Shown here one piece after another: positions 1 to 7,783 of a stretch of DNA of 64,000 nt (positions are counted from its first letter, which is position 1; each line of letters begins with the position of its first letter). Position numbers and translations under genes: made by a program. The notes under the pieces are model-generated. The model saw only the letters and a list, made by a program, of their open reading frames with translations. It did not search any database and had not been told where the DNA came from. This stretch comes from Deinococcus radiophilus (GTDB taxonomy: Bacteria; Deinococcota; Deinococci; Deinococcales; Deinococcaceae): positions 1-64,000 of the forward strand of contig NZ_CP086382.1 of NCBI RefSeq assembly GCF_020889625.1, given 5' to 3'.

Positions 1-692
1 ACTGCCACCAGCAATACCTTTAATTGGTAACGGTTCATCACAGGCCCGACTACGCCTGTAATCAGACATTCCGCAACGATGAGCTTCTTGTCTCCCGTCA
101 ATTCTTCATCATGCGAAGCGGAGAATAATTCAGCCCAGTAATCTTGAATTTCTTTTATCTCTGTTAATCGGATTCCATCAACCGTGAAGATGACATTGGT
201 ATCGGGAGAGAAGTCCGCGACGCTTTCCAGATGATCTTCGAAAAACTTTTCTGGATCATGGCTCCTAAGAAAGTTCGCCACCGCAACAGCGGCTGGGAGA
301 GCCGTCTTATCCGCACAGTCGTATACGAGATTGCAAAAAGCGCCATGGCGTTGAGTGACGTTTGGATCTCCCACCTTCCGCACAATTCCTAGCGCATACT
401 CAGCATTGTCCATAAACAACTGGGCTTTGAAATTTTTTCCCGAGCGCTTGACCTTTGGAGACGTAATCTCCAGTCCCTTGTCTTTCCCCTTAACCTTCCC
501 ACTACTTAACGGCAGGACGTCGCGCAGCGTGCCGTCGATGTTCAGGCGCACTTCCCAGCGGACGTTTTGCAGGGCGTACATGAACGGCATCCCGCCTGTC
601 GTTTCCCCGTCAGGTGCGCCTTCCGTGGCGGGTTTCTGTCCTTCACGGCGCATTCTCAGTTCGTACTCGCGCAGTTGAGACAGCAGGCTCAT
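1..692 (-). CDS. cas8c: Cas8c/Csd1, type I-C Cascade large subunit (partial, possibly frameshifted)
   Basis: This is the N-terminal 230 codons of the large subunit of the type I-C surveillance complex, which in this family helps recognise the PAM and recruits Cas3. The gene runs off the left edge. The ATG at 692-690 overlaps the cas5c stop as TGATG, and the order cas3-cas5c-cas8c is the canonical I-C order. Visible family features include a C-L-I-T-G motif near residue 210, matching the CLVTG stretch I remember from Csd1. In the open frame the sequence then reads QLKVLLVA. In the -1 frame the same bases (about 1-34) encode PIKGIAGGS, which resembles the IKGxxGxxSSG segment that follows CLVTG in Csd1. 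A one-base deletion near 28-34 is therefore likely, either a real mutation or a sequencing error. Identity is confident; integrity is not. Confidence 0.85.
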   Translation of the reverse strand, partial: MSLLSQLREYELRMRREGQKPATEGAPDGETTGGMPFMYALQNVRWEVRLNIDGTLRDVLPLSSGKVKGKDKGLEITSPKVKRSGKNFKAQLFMDNAEYALGIVRKVGDPNVTQRHGAFCNLVYDCADKTALPAAVAVANFLRSHDPEKFFEDHLESVADFSPDTNVIFTVDGIRLTEIKEIQDYWAELFSASHDEELTGDKKLIVAECLITGVVGPVMNRYQLKVLLVA

Positions 693-1429
693 CAGCTCAC
701 CCCCTGACGCTCGTACAACTCGCGTGGCACGCGCAGAGTGCCGCCGTCCGTGATGACTGCGTCGAAGAAACGTGGGGTGGCTTGGCCGGCCACCCAGCGC
801 ACGCCCTTGGCGTCGTGCTGACGGTACTTCAGGCGTCCTCGCTTTACGGTTTTGAAGTCCAGGTCGAACAGCATCCGGCCTAGGCTCAGTTCACCCTTCT
901 GTTCGGCGTACTCGCCGCCCAGTTGCCGCACGATGTTTGCGGGCGTCTCGTGACCGTCCGGCGGGCTGAAGAACGCCGTGAACTCACGGTTCCCCAGGTA
1001 CGGCTGGTGGAACGCCTGCCCTTTCTCGGCGCGACGCTGGAACATCTCCGTGTACTTCGCCAGCGGGTCAGTCGTATGCGGTTTCAGGATCATTTCGGCG
1101 CGAATGATGTACTCCACATCCCGCAGCACCAGCGCATGCCGCTGCGCTCTGTCCTCCTCGGCGTAGAACCCACCGCCACTTTTCGCCCAGGTGGACGCTG
1201 CCCGTTCAGACGCCCGTGAATTCACCTCGTTCCGCAGAATGCTGAAGCGCCGCACCTCCCTGAGCACCACGATCTCCCGCACCTGCCAACTGAACTCCGG
1301 TTTCCAGAACACCGCCTCCAGCACGCCCCGCGCGGCACTGGGCGTCATCACGTCATACGTGACACGCTCGGCCTTGTTCTCCGGGCGGGTAAAACAGGCG
1401 TAATCACTCCAAACTTTCAGCTCTAGCAC
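692..1429 (-). CDS. cas5c: Cas5c/Cas5d, type I-C pre-crRNA endoribonuclease
   Basis: A 245-residue Cas5 of the I-C (Dvulg) subtype. In this subtype, which lacks Cas6, Cas5 cuts the pre-crRNA and caps the 5' handle in the complex. The N-terminal segment LELKVWSDYACFTRPE and the following V-x-Y-D-V-x-T-P-S-A-A-R-G-V-L-E-A motif are typical. An ATG at 1450 overlaps the cas3 stop as ATGA, but a strong Shine-Dalgarno (GAAGGAGG) lies between it and a GTG at 1429. The GTG, giving VLELKVW, fits the family N-terminus better, so it is preferred. The stop overlaps the cas8c start. Co-transcribed with cas3 and cas8c. Confidence 0.9.
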   Translation of the reverse strand: MLELKVWSDYACFTRPENKAERVTYDVMTPSAARGVLEAVFWKPEFSWQVREIVVLREVRRFSILRNEVNSRASERAASTWAKSGGGFYAEEDRAQRHALVLRDVEYIIRAEMILKPHTTDPLAKYTEMFQRRAEKGQAFHQPYLGNREFTAFFSPPDGHETPANIVRQLGGEYAEQKGELSLGRMLFDLDFKTVKRGRLKYRQHDAKGVRWVAGQATPRFFDAVITDGGTLRVPRELYERQGVS

Positions 1430-1446
1430 ATGGTTTCCTCCTTCTT

Positions 1447-3849
1447 TCATAGGGAAGTGAACAAGTCGTCTTTGAATTCGGCGACGATGCCCCGCTTTGG
1501 GTCGTAGACGGCAGTTTCAGGCCACTGGCAGATTTCGGGCGGATCGACTTGCAGGCGCGAGGCACGTTCTACCAATTCGGGAACGGGCGTCAGGAAGGGT
1601 GGTTTTCCGTCTTGCGGGGTCATGAGTTTCTTGGCCTGGTGGGCGTAAATGTTGATGGTGTACTGCTGCAAGGCTCGCCAGGCGTCCTGCCGTTCGCTTT
1701 TGCGGGGGCTATCGCGGATGGTGGTGAGCAGGGCCGTGACCTTTTCCTTCTCGTACCCGCGAATGATGACGGGCATCATGTCGCCCTCGATCATCTGGAA
1801 TGCGGCGGATACCTGCTGGAAGTGCAGGCGCGAATGGGCCGTGTGAAACTCCAGTTCGGCGGGTTGGCCGTCCTGTCCGTTGATCTTGACGGGCGGAGCT
1901 TTGCTGACGCGGGCGTAAACGTCCTTGAAGTAAGGTAGGAAGACGTCCGGGGCGTGAAGTTTCTCTGGGACATGCTTGAGGGTGTGCAGGATGCTGCGGG
2001 ACAAGGACTCCCTGATTTCGTAATCGCCTTTCGGCAGTTTGTGTTCTTCTGGCAGGAAAACGATGACCTGTCCGTCAATCAACTTGCCTGCTGCGTTCCT
2101 GAGTTTGCCTTCGCGGTTGCAGCGTCCGGCAGCCTGCACAATCGCTTCCAGTGGCCCCAGGGCGCGGTACACGCGTGGGAAGTCCACGTCGATCCCCGCT
2201 TCGATCAGTTGCGTGGAGATCACCCGGCACGGCAGTCCGTCTTTGAGTCGCGTGCGGATGACCTCCAGCTCGCGTTTACGGTGTGCCGGACACATGTTGG
2301 TCGAGAGGTGAAAGTTCTCTACCGATTCGCCCAGTTTCAGGTACAGGTAGTGCGCGTGCTGGCGCGTGTTCACGATGCACAGGACTTGAGGCTCGGCTTT
2401 CAACTCCTGCGCCAGATCATCCCAGGTGGTCGCTTCGTCCAATCGGAACTCGTAACTCACCCGTTTCAGTTCGTCGAAGTAGAAAGCGGCGTTCGGCACG
2501 AGGTCACGGATGTTTTTTAGGGCGGGGAAGCCCAGTTCTTCGTTCAGTGCGGGTTGAGTGGCCGTGCAGAGGACTATGCTGCACTGCGCGTACTTCACCA
2601 GGAATTGCAGGGCGTCCAGGGTGGGTTCCAGTAGGTGGGCAGGCAGGCTTTGCACTTCGTCCAGCACGATCACGCTGCCAGTCATGTTGTGCAGCCGCCG
2701 CAGTTGACTGGTGCGCGTGCCGAACAGTGTCTCCTGAAAGAGGCGCACGGTGGTCGTCACGATGACCGGGGCGTCCCAGTTCTCGGTGGCAAGGTCAGAC
2801 GCAGTGGTCTGATTTTCCTCGCCTACTTTCTTCTCCTTAACTTCCAGATTGCTGTGGTGCTCAAGCACCTTGAACTCCCCAGGTTGTTCCAGAACCCGCC
2901 GGAAATCCTTTGCTGTCTGGTCGATGATCGTCGTGAACGGCACGGCGTAAATCACGCGCCTTAACCTGTGCTGGTGTGCGTGTTGAAGCGCGAATGCCAG
3001 AGAGGTCAGGGTTTTCCCGCCCCCGGTGGGCATGGTCAGGCGGAAGAATCCGGGTTCATCGGCAGAATGGCTCAGGGCCGAGGCGTACATTTGCCGTCGC
3101 AGAGCATTGATGGATTGGGGGTTCGAGGCGTCCAGCGCGGCTTTAGCGTCCATTTCTGCCTGAACCCGCTCAAAAAGCCTCGTCATTTCCAGCGGCTCTG
3201 CTGCGTGCCGGGCGCGTAATTCGGTTTTGCTGAGTGTACCGTGACTCTCGGTGTCCAGGCGGTCTGCATCCACCAGGGCGCTGAAGAGCACCCGAACTAG
3301 GAAAGCCCGCTCCGTGGCCGCCAGCGGTAGGGGTTCCAGGGGGCCTTTCAGTAACTTCACTAGTTCAGGCGTGTCCTGAACGGCTTTCTTCACCAGCCCC
3401 ATAACTTCATTGATTTCACTCTTGTTCAGGCGGTCATTCAGCGCCACCACGTCCCGTAAAGCGCCGTGGTGGTTGGCAATAACGAATTGCAGTTCCTGTC
3501 TTTCCTCCAGATCAGCAACGGGCCACTGCTCCAGCGGCTGCAACCGCAGTCGTCGTTCAAGAAATTTTGCCCCAGCGTCACTGTGCGGACAGGCTTTTTC
3601 TTCCAGGTCAGGGTCATGGCGTTCCTCGTGTGGGTGCCATTTCAGGCGGTGCAGCTGGAAGTCGTCGCGGTACTTGCCCAGGTCGTGCAAAAGGCCCGTG
3701 AGGCGTGCGTACACAGTCAATTGCGGAATCTTCGGAATCAGGTAACGGACGTGTTCCTCAGTGCGGTTCGTGACCCCTTCGACGTGGTCTTTTAAAGTTT
3801 GCCACTCTGGATTTTCCTTGCTCGGGCTATGCCCCATATACCGGCTCAT
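1447..3849 (-). CDS. cas3: Cas3 helicase-nuclease (type I-C)
   Basis: An 800-residue Cas3, the processive nuclease-helicase that degrades DNA after Cascade binding. The N-terminal HD nuclease shows GLLHDLGKYRDDF near residue 55. The superfamily 2 helicase follows, with Walker A PTGGGKT, Walker B/DExH VLDEVQSLP, motif III CTATQ, motif V STQLIEAGIDVDFP and motif VI QAAGRCNREG. The length is normal for a fused HD-helicase Cas3 and all core motifs are present. The open frame extends to 3897, but the ATG at 3849 (MSRYMGHSP) overlaps the upstream WYL stop as ATGA, which is the better start. Translational coupling to the WYL regulator is unusual and suggests dosage coupling between regulator and effector. 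Confidence 0.95.
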   Translation of the reverse strand: MSRYMGHSPSKENPEWQTLKDHVEGVTNRTEEHVRYLIPKIPQLTVYARLTGLLHDLGKYRDDFQLHRLKWHPHEERHDPDLEEKACPHSDAGAKFLERRLRLQPLEQWPVADLEERQELQFVIANHHGALRDVVALNDRLNKSEINEVMGLVKKAVQDTPELVKLLKGPLEPLPLAATERAFLVRVLFSALVDADRLDTESHGTLSKTELRARHAAEPLEMTRLFERVQAEMDAKAALDASNPQSINALRRQMYASALSHSADEPGFFRLTMPTGGGKTLTSLAFALQHAHQHRLRRVIYAVPFTTIIDQTAKDFRRVLEQPGEFKVLEHHSNLEVKEKKVGEENQTTASDLATENWDAPVIVTTTVRLFQETLFGTRTSQLRRLHNMTGSVIVLDEVQSLPAHLLEPTLDALQFLVKYAQCSIVLCTATQPALNEELGFPALKNIRDLVPNAAFYFDELKRVSYEFRLDEATTWDDLAQELKAEPQVLCIVNTRQHAHYLYLKLGESVENFHLSTNMCPAHRKRELEVIRTRLKDGLPCRVISTQLIEAGIDVDFPRVYRALGPLEAIVQAAGRCNREGKLRNAAGKLIDGQVIVFLPEEHKLPKGDYEIRESLSRSILHTLKHVPEKLHAPDVFLPYFKDVYARVSKAPPVKINGQDGQPAELEFHTAHSRLHFQQVSAAFQMIEGDMMPVIIRGYEKEKVTALLTTIRDSPRKSERQDAWRALQQYTINIYAHQAKKLMTPQDGKPPFLTPVPELVERASRLQVDPPEICQWPETAVYDPKRGIVAEFKDDLFTSL

Positions 3850-4913
3850 TCCTCTCCCTCCCCCACCCGCACTGCCTCGCGCAGCTCCGCAAGCCAATGT
3901 TCGCGGATGTGCGGCGGCGACAAGACCTCCACCCGTGGTCCGAAGGAATAGACCCAGGGCAAGACCTCGCGTGGCAGGCCGCTGCCGTCGAGCGGGGCGT
4001 GGGCGGTGACTTCCAGGCTACCGCCCGGGCCTTCGGTCAGGTCACTCAAATGTGCGTAACCGCCCTCTTTGATGCGGTAGGCGGCGTCGGCCCGGAAACG
4101 CAGGCGCAGCGGCACACTGCCCACTGATTCGCTGCCCACCACCCCCCAGGCCGCGCCCAGCACCTGCTGGGGCACAAACGTTTCCGGGATATCGTAGCTC
4201 TCAGCCTGCACCACCTCCAGCGCCCGCATCCGCGAGAGCTTGAAGGTGCGGACTGCCCCGTGAAAGCTGGTTTCCAGGCCCAGCGCATATAGTTCCAGGT
4301 TCTGCGGATGAACTTCGATCAGGTAGATATTCAGCTGATTGGGCCGCCAGGTGCCGCTGCCGCCGGGGACGCGGTACTCAAAGCGCAGCGGGTGGCCATC
4401 AGCCCAGGCCCGCACTGCTTTTTCCATGTTCAGGGTTTCACGGCTGCGGCGGCGCGATCCCAGGTCACTCAGGCCCACCTTCAGCACAGGTTGCAGCCGG
4501 GCAGGTGCCCAATCGGTCAGGCGCTGGAGGGCGCGGCGCTGCACCTGCACCTCACCGCTGCAGCGGTGGTAGGTCAGACGGGCGGCGGCATGCAGCGCCA
4601 GCAGCTCCAGGGGTTGCAGCGCCGAACGCACCGTATGGATGATGTAGCGTGGGGGCCGACCCCGCAGCCGCTCAAAGTCCGGCTCCAGGTGGTCCAGCAT
4701 ATCCAGGTCACGCTGCACCCCACGCACGATGGCGTTCCAGCGGCGGGTCCCCAGCGGCGCGGTGGGATACAGCAGCAGCGCCAGATCGGCAGCCGTACGG
4801 GGGCCCTCACGCAGCGCCGCCGCCATCCGAAACAGCCGCTCGGTCTGGGAAAGCGTTTCCGGGCCAGTTCCTGGAGGCAGCTCCAGCTCATCAGATTGCC
4901 ACTTTTCCCACAT
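3846..4913 (-). CDS. WYL-domain transcriptional regulator of the cas operon
   Basis: A 355-residue regulator. The N-terminal third (about residues 20-90) has a winged-helix character, with a segment TAADLALLLYP and then an arginine-rich recognition region. The middle holds a WYL-type domain (roughly residues 165-235, around HPLRFEYR and LYALG). A C-terminal WCX-like part follows. WYL proteins bind ligands, often nucleic acids or nucleotides, and commonly regulate defence islands. Its stop overlaps the cas3 start as ATGA, so it is the first gene of the cas operon. The TPR regulator ends only 56 bases upstream on the same strand, with no evident terminator in between. The ATG at 4913 has no strong Shine-Dalgarno. 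Confidence 0.8.
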   Translation of the reverse strand: MWEKWQSDELELPPGTGPETLSQTERLFRMAAALREGPRTAADLALLLYPTAPLGTRRWNAIVRGVQRDLDMLDHLEPDFERLRGRPPRYIIHTVRSALQPLELLALHAAARLTYHRCSGEVQVQRRALQRLTDWAPARLQPVLKVGLSDLGSRRRSRETLNMEKAVRAWADGHPLRFEYRVPGGSGTWRPNQLNIYLIEVHPQNLELYALGLETSFHGAVRTFKLSRMRALEVVQAESYDIPETFVPQQVLGAAWGVVGSESVGSVPLRLRFRADAAYRIKEGGYAHLSDLTEGPGGSLEVTAHAPLDGSGLPREVLPWVYSFGPRVEVLSPPHIREHWLAELREAVRVGEGEE

Positions 4914-4969
4914 GGCTGCAGCTTACGTGGGCGGTGTCGCTGATCTGCCCCCTCCTGCCGAACGCCAGT

Positions 4970-6577
4970 TCAGTCCTCAGGAAAGCTGAGCGACTGCTGC
5001 TCAATCCAACTGTTCACGAATGGGAAAAAGTCCCCCTGGCAAAAGCGTTCCGCCCGCTCCGGCGGCGGCAGGATCGGCGGCTGCCAGTCCATATCTGCAC
5101 CCAGCTTAATCACCCCACCCACCGACTGCACGGTACCAGGACTGCCCAACTGCTGGCGCAACTGGGTCACCACTTTACTCAGACGTTTCTGCACGGTGCG
5201 GGCCGCGCCTTCGTCCAGGCCCAGGGCACCCGCTGCGCTCTCGGCAGAAGTACTGCCCCCTTCCAGGACCAAGTAGGCCAATAAGCCTCTGGTTTTGCGG
5301 CCTAGCGGCACCTCAAAGTCACCCACTTTCAGTTGGACAGGACCAGCCAGATTTATCTGTGCCTTCGGTGGGGTCAGCGGTTTCCAGGCCGTCCCCTTCT
5401 CCGGCTCCGGGAAACACATTTCGGGAAAAAGCTGGTGCCAGGGCCACTGCCACTGAAGTTGTTCCAGCGCAGGCGCATCCGGCCCAGGCTGACCCTGCTG
5501 GCGGGCCACCTCCGAAAGCAACAGGTCCAGCACCCAGCGCCTCGGCTGACTCAGGTCTTTGTCCTGAAGGGACAACAGCCGACGTTCAGCGGCCTCAGAT
5601 TGACCCAGGCGCAGCTGCAGGGCCGCTTGCAACAGGTCCAGCACCGTATGGTGTTCCGTATCCTGCGGTGCGTTCACGGGCAGCTCGGCGGCGGCAATCA
5701 GCTCACTGCGTGCCTCATCCCACTCGCCCGACAGCAGCAGGGTCAGGATCAGGTTCTCGGCGGCCATGCTGCGGTCATGCCCCGTCAGAGCAGTGCGGAG
5801 CGCCTCATGGTAGGCGTACCGGGCGCGGGCAGGCCAGCGGTGCAGCAGGGCCAAGTCGCCCTGCATGCGCCACACGATGCTGCGGTAGGGGCTGTTTTGC
5901 TGCGCTAAGGCGCTGGCCTTTTGCAGCGCCTGATACGCCCCCCGGAAATCCCCGGCACTCAAGCAGGCCATCCCCAGGTTGGCCAGTGCCAGGGTCTGCT
6001 CCTGTGGGGCGCTGCGCAGCGCCTGCACCGCCTGGGCCAGATGGTCCCGCGCCTGTTCGGTCAGGTTATACCCGGCGCAGTAGTAGGCCACCTCGGTATG
6101 CAGCACCCCGAGATCACGACCACTCAGGCCGCGCATGGCCTCGGCGTAGGCCCCCTGCCAGTCCCCCCCCTGCGCCGCCAGCATCTGCGCCCGGTAACGC
6201 GCGGCGATGGCCTGCTGATCCGGCACCGTGGGCTGGGCCAGCAGCTGCTCGGCCTCTGCATAACGGCCCTGCCTCACCACCAGCGCCACCCTGAAGCCAC
6301 GCAACTCCGGGGCGTCCGGTGTTTGGCTGAGCACCCGTTGCAGCTCGGCCTCCTCACCGGCCCGGAACGCCACCCAGGCGGCGGCCAACCGTCCAGCCGG
6401 ACCGTCCCGCACCTGCGGCGGAATCTGCCGGAAGAGGTTCCACAGTTCACGGGCACGCTCCTGCGAAGAAATGCGGCGGGCCATCACCCCGGCAGCCTTG
6501 AGGGCAGGCTCCCAGTATTCCCCAGCGATCAGGTGGCGCAGTTGAGTTAGGGCCTGCTGTTCGGCGGCGAGAGACAT
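4970..6577 (-). CDS. TPR-repeat regulator with C-terminal winged-helix DNA-binding domain
   Basis: A 535-residue protein from the ATG at 6577; in-frame starts at 6598 (ATG) and 6679 (TTG) are possible, and none has a clear Shine-Dalgarno. The first two thirds are alpha-helical with repeated A-x-x-x-L-x-x-A-L spacing, typical of TPR/MalT-like solenoids. A segment at about residues 408-498 looks like an OmpR/SARP-type winged helix (GDFEVPLGRKTRGLLAYLVL, then an ARTVQKRLSKVVTQLR helix). SARPs carry the winged helix at the N-terminus and RRNPP receptors carry an N-terminal HTH, so the order here is reversed. A 38-codon secreted-type peptide gene lies immediately upstream and the WYL-cas operon follows 56 bases downstream. 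Transcriptional activator is the likely role; the ligand is inferred to be the peptide. Confidence 0.7.
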   Translation of the reverse strand: MSLAAEQQALTQLRHLIAGEYWEPALKAAGVMARRISSQERARELWNLFRQIPPQVRDGPAGRLAAAWVAFRAGEEAELQRVLSQTPDAPELRGFRVALVVRQGRYAEAEQLLAQPTVPDQQAIAARYRAQMLAAQGGDWQGAYAEAMRGLSGRDLGVLHTEVAYYCAGYNLTEQARDHLAQAVQALRSAPQEQTLALANLGMACLSAGDFRGAYQALQKASALAQQNSPYRSIVWRMQGDLALLHRWPARARYAYHEALRTALTGHDRSMAAENLILTLLLSGEWDEARSELIAAAELPVNAPQDTEHHTVLDLLQAALQLRLGQSEAAERRLLSLQDKDLSQPRRWVLDLLLSEVARQQGQPGPDAPALEQLQWQWPWHQLFPEMCFPEPEKGTAWKPLTPPKAQINLAGPVQLKVGDFEVPLGRKTRGLLAYLVLEGGSTSAESAAGALGLDEGAARTVQKRLSKVVTQLRQQLGSPGTVQSVGGVIKLGADMDWQPPILPPPERAERFCQGDFFPFVNSWIEQQSLSFPED

Positions 6578-6647
6578 GTGCCATGCAGCATAAAACATCC
6601 CCCGGGCACGTGACCACCGGGGAATGAGACGGGGGAGCAAGGGAAGG

Positions 6648-6764
6648 TCAACCCAATCCGGGGGGACTTGGGACTCCAATCTGCAGGGGGGCCAGGGCCG
6701 CTGCCTGGGTGACCGGGCACAGGGCCAGGGCCGCCAGGATCAACCATAAAGGGCGGTAACGCAT
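6648..6764 (-). CDS. 38-residue secreted-type peptide, candidate signal for the TPR regulator
   Basis: ATG at 6764 preceded by GGAGG with six-base spacing (GGAGGTGAGAC-ATG), one of the best ribosome binding sites in the window. The product starts MRYRPLWLILAALAL, a basic n-region and hydrophobic core, followed by a small-residue cleavage region (TQAAALA). It ends APLQIGVPSPPGLG before TGA. Residue 16 is cysteine, but the context LALCPV is a poor lipobox. Seen directly: signal-peptide shape, strong Shine-Dalgarno, and position 70 bases before the TPR gene on the same strand. Inferred: the C-terminal 14-17 residues are exported and act as a pheromone, as with RRNPP propeptides. A chance ORF cannot be excluded without comparative data, but the Shine-Dalgarno and palindrome argue for expression. 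Confidence 0.6.
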   Translation of the reverse strand: MRYRPLWLILAALALCPVTQAAALAPLQIGVPSPPGLG

Positions 6765-6776
6765 GTCTCACCTCCT

Positions 6777-6795
6777 TCACCGGGAATTCCGGTGA
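6777..6795. promoter_or_regulatory. 19-bp palindrome just upstream of the peptide gene Shine-Dalgarno
   Basis: Seven-base arms TCACCGG and CCGGTGA flank a five-base centre, ending one base from the AAGGAGG Shine-Dalgarno of the 38-residue peptide. The position fits an operator for autoregulation or a hairpin masking translation. No factor can be assigned. Confidence 0.45.
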
Positions 6796-6858
6796 CCAGA
6801 AGGGTCGGTGAGCAGCGCGACACGGCATGTCGTTTTCAAACCAGGCTGAGGCCTCGCC

Positions 6859-6892
6859 TGTCACACGGCCTTATTGGCCTGGGGCCGTGACA
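6859..6892. promoter_or_regulatory. Imperfect inverted repeat between cobS and the peptide gene
   Basis: TGTCACACGGCC and a right arm containing GGCCGTGACA form an imperfect hairpin around TTATT. It lies about 100 bases upstream of the peptide start. It could be an operator for the peptide-TPR-cas transcript or a terminator for cobS, which ends upstream on the same strand. The rest of 6765-7054 shows no convincing gene. Confidence 0.35.
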
Positions 6893-7054
6893 TGCGGGCA
6901 GTCGCCAGGGGCACCTGAGCGAAAAGTGGCCAGGTGCCTTGCCAAGTAAGGGGAGTGAGGGTGGCCGCCTCCATTACGTCCTATGGAACCGCACGGAAAA
7001 ACGGCTCGGGCAGCACGTGGCCTGAGCGGCGACTGCCCTGACCTGAGCGGCTTT

Positions 7055-7783
7055 TTAGCTCAGCAGTGCCAGCAACGCTGTCAGCTCGGCCAGACAGATC
7101 AGCAGGCCGTAGACGTCGCCGCTGAGGCCACCGCCCAGGCGACGGGCGGCCCACGCCGCAGCGAGCAGCGTGACCGCCAGGGCTAGCCCTGCTGCCAGCG
7201 GGACACCAGGCCACAGCAGCACCGGGGCCGCCAGTAGCAGCGCGGGCCAGGGCCGCCCCTCGCGGGAACGGGCGCCCAGCGACTCCTGGCGGGCGGCGGG
7301 ATAGAGGTTCATCGGCACCAGCACCAGCAGCCGCGCCAGCACAGCAGCAGCCACCGGGGCGTAGAGTGGCGCGCCCGCCTCTAGCGCACTCCAAAAGGTC
7401 AGCAGGTACAGCACACCTGCCCCCAGCCCAAAGGCCCCCACATGCACGTCTCCCAGAATGTCCAGGCGCTGCCGGGGCGATTTGGCGGCCAGCAGAGCGT
7501 CGGCGCTGTCCACCAGACCGTCGAAGTGCAGCCAGCCGGTGGCGGCCAGCCAGACCCCCAGCGTGAGGGCCGCGCCGACCCCAGCGGGCAGCGGAGTAGT
7601 CAGGGACAGGGACAGCGCCGCCAGCCCCCCCACCAGATACCCGGCCAGCGGATAAAAGGCACTGGCCCGCGCCCAGTCACCCGGCTGCGGTTGGATGTGC
7701 GGCAGCGGCACGGCGGTCAGGAAAGCCAGCGCGAGGTGAGCCGCCCGCGCCTGAGCCTGCGCCCACGCCCAAACAGGCGTCAA
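7055..7783 (-). CDS. cobS: CobS, adenosylcobinamide-GDP ribazoletransferase
   Basis: A 242-residue integral membrane enzyme joining adenosylcobinamide-GDP to alpha-ribazole (phosphate) in the last stage of the nucleotide-loop pathway. The family signature is visible: FLTAVPLP near residue 20, the F-Y-P-L-x-G-Y-L-x-G segment, and [12 protein letters not shown] with the adjacent R-x-D-I-L-G-D-x-H-V-G-A-F-G motif. Several hydrophobic helices follow. The open frame extends upstream into cobT, but a TTG at 7783 overlaps the cobT stop as TTGA. The same arrangement starts cbiA in this window, so TTG is preferred. Last gene of the cobQ-U-T-S operon. Confidence 0.9.
   Translation of the reverse strand: MTPVWAWAQAQARAAHLALAFLTAVPLPHIQPQPGDWARASAFYPLAGYLVGGLAALSLSLTTPLPAGVGAALTLGVWLAATGWLHFDGLVDSADALLAAKSPRQRLDILGDVHVGAFGLGAGVLYLLTFWSALEAGAPLYAPVAAAVLARLLVLVPMNLYPAARQESLGARSREGRPWPALLLAAPVLLWPGVPLAAGLALAVTLLAAAWAARRLGGGLSGDVYGLLICLAELTALLALLS

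Noticed and set aside
3849..3897. Longer Cas3 N-terminus starting at 3897
   Set aside because: The extra residues are low-complexity Gly/Ala read from inside the WYL gene; the ATG at 3849 gives the ATGA overlap and a sensible Cas3 start.
5333..6550. Large plus-strand frames opposite the TPR regulator
   Set aside because: Compositionally biased Gln/His/Arg/Pro content, no motif, no ribosome binding site; antisense shadows of the real gene.
1..6764. CRISPR repeat-spacer array near the cas genes
   Set aside because: No set of regularly spaced direct repeats is present; the array, if any, must lie left of position 1 beyond cas8c-cas7c-cas4-cas1-cas2.
6981..7394. 137-residue minus-strand open frame across the cobS 3' end
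   Set aside because: It lies in another frame of cobS, with Arg/Gly/Ala-rich low-complexity content typical of GC-rich shadows.
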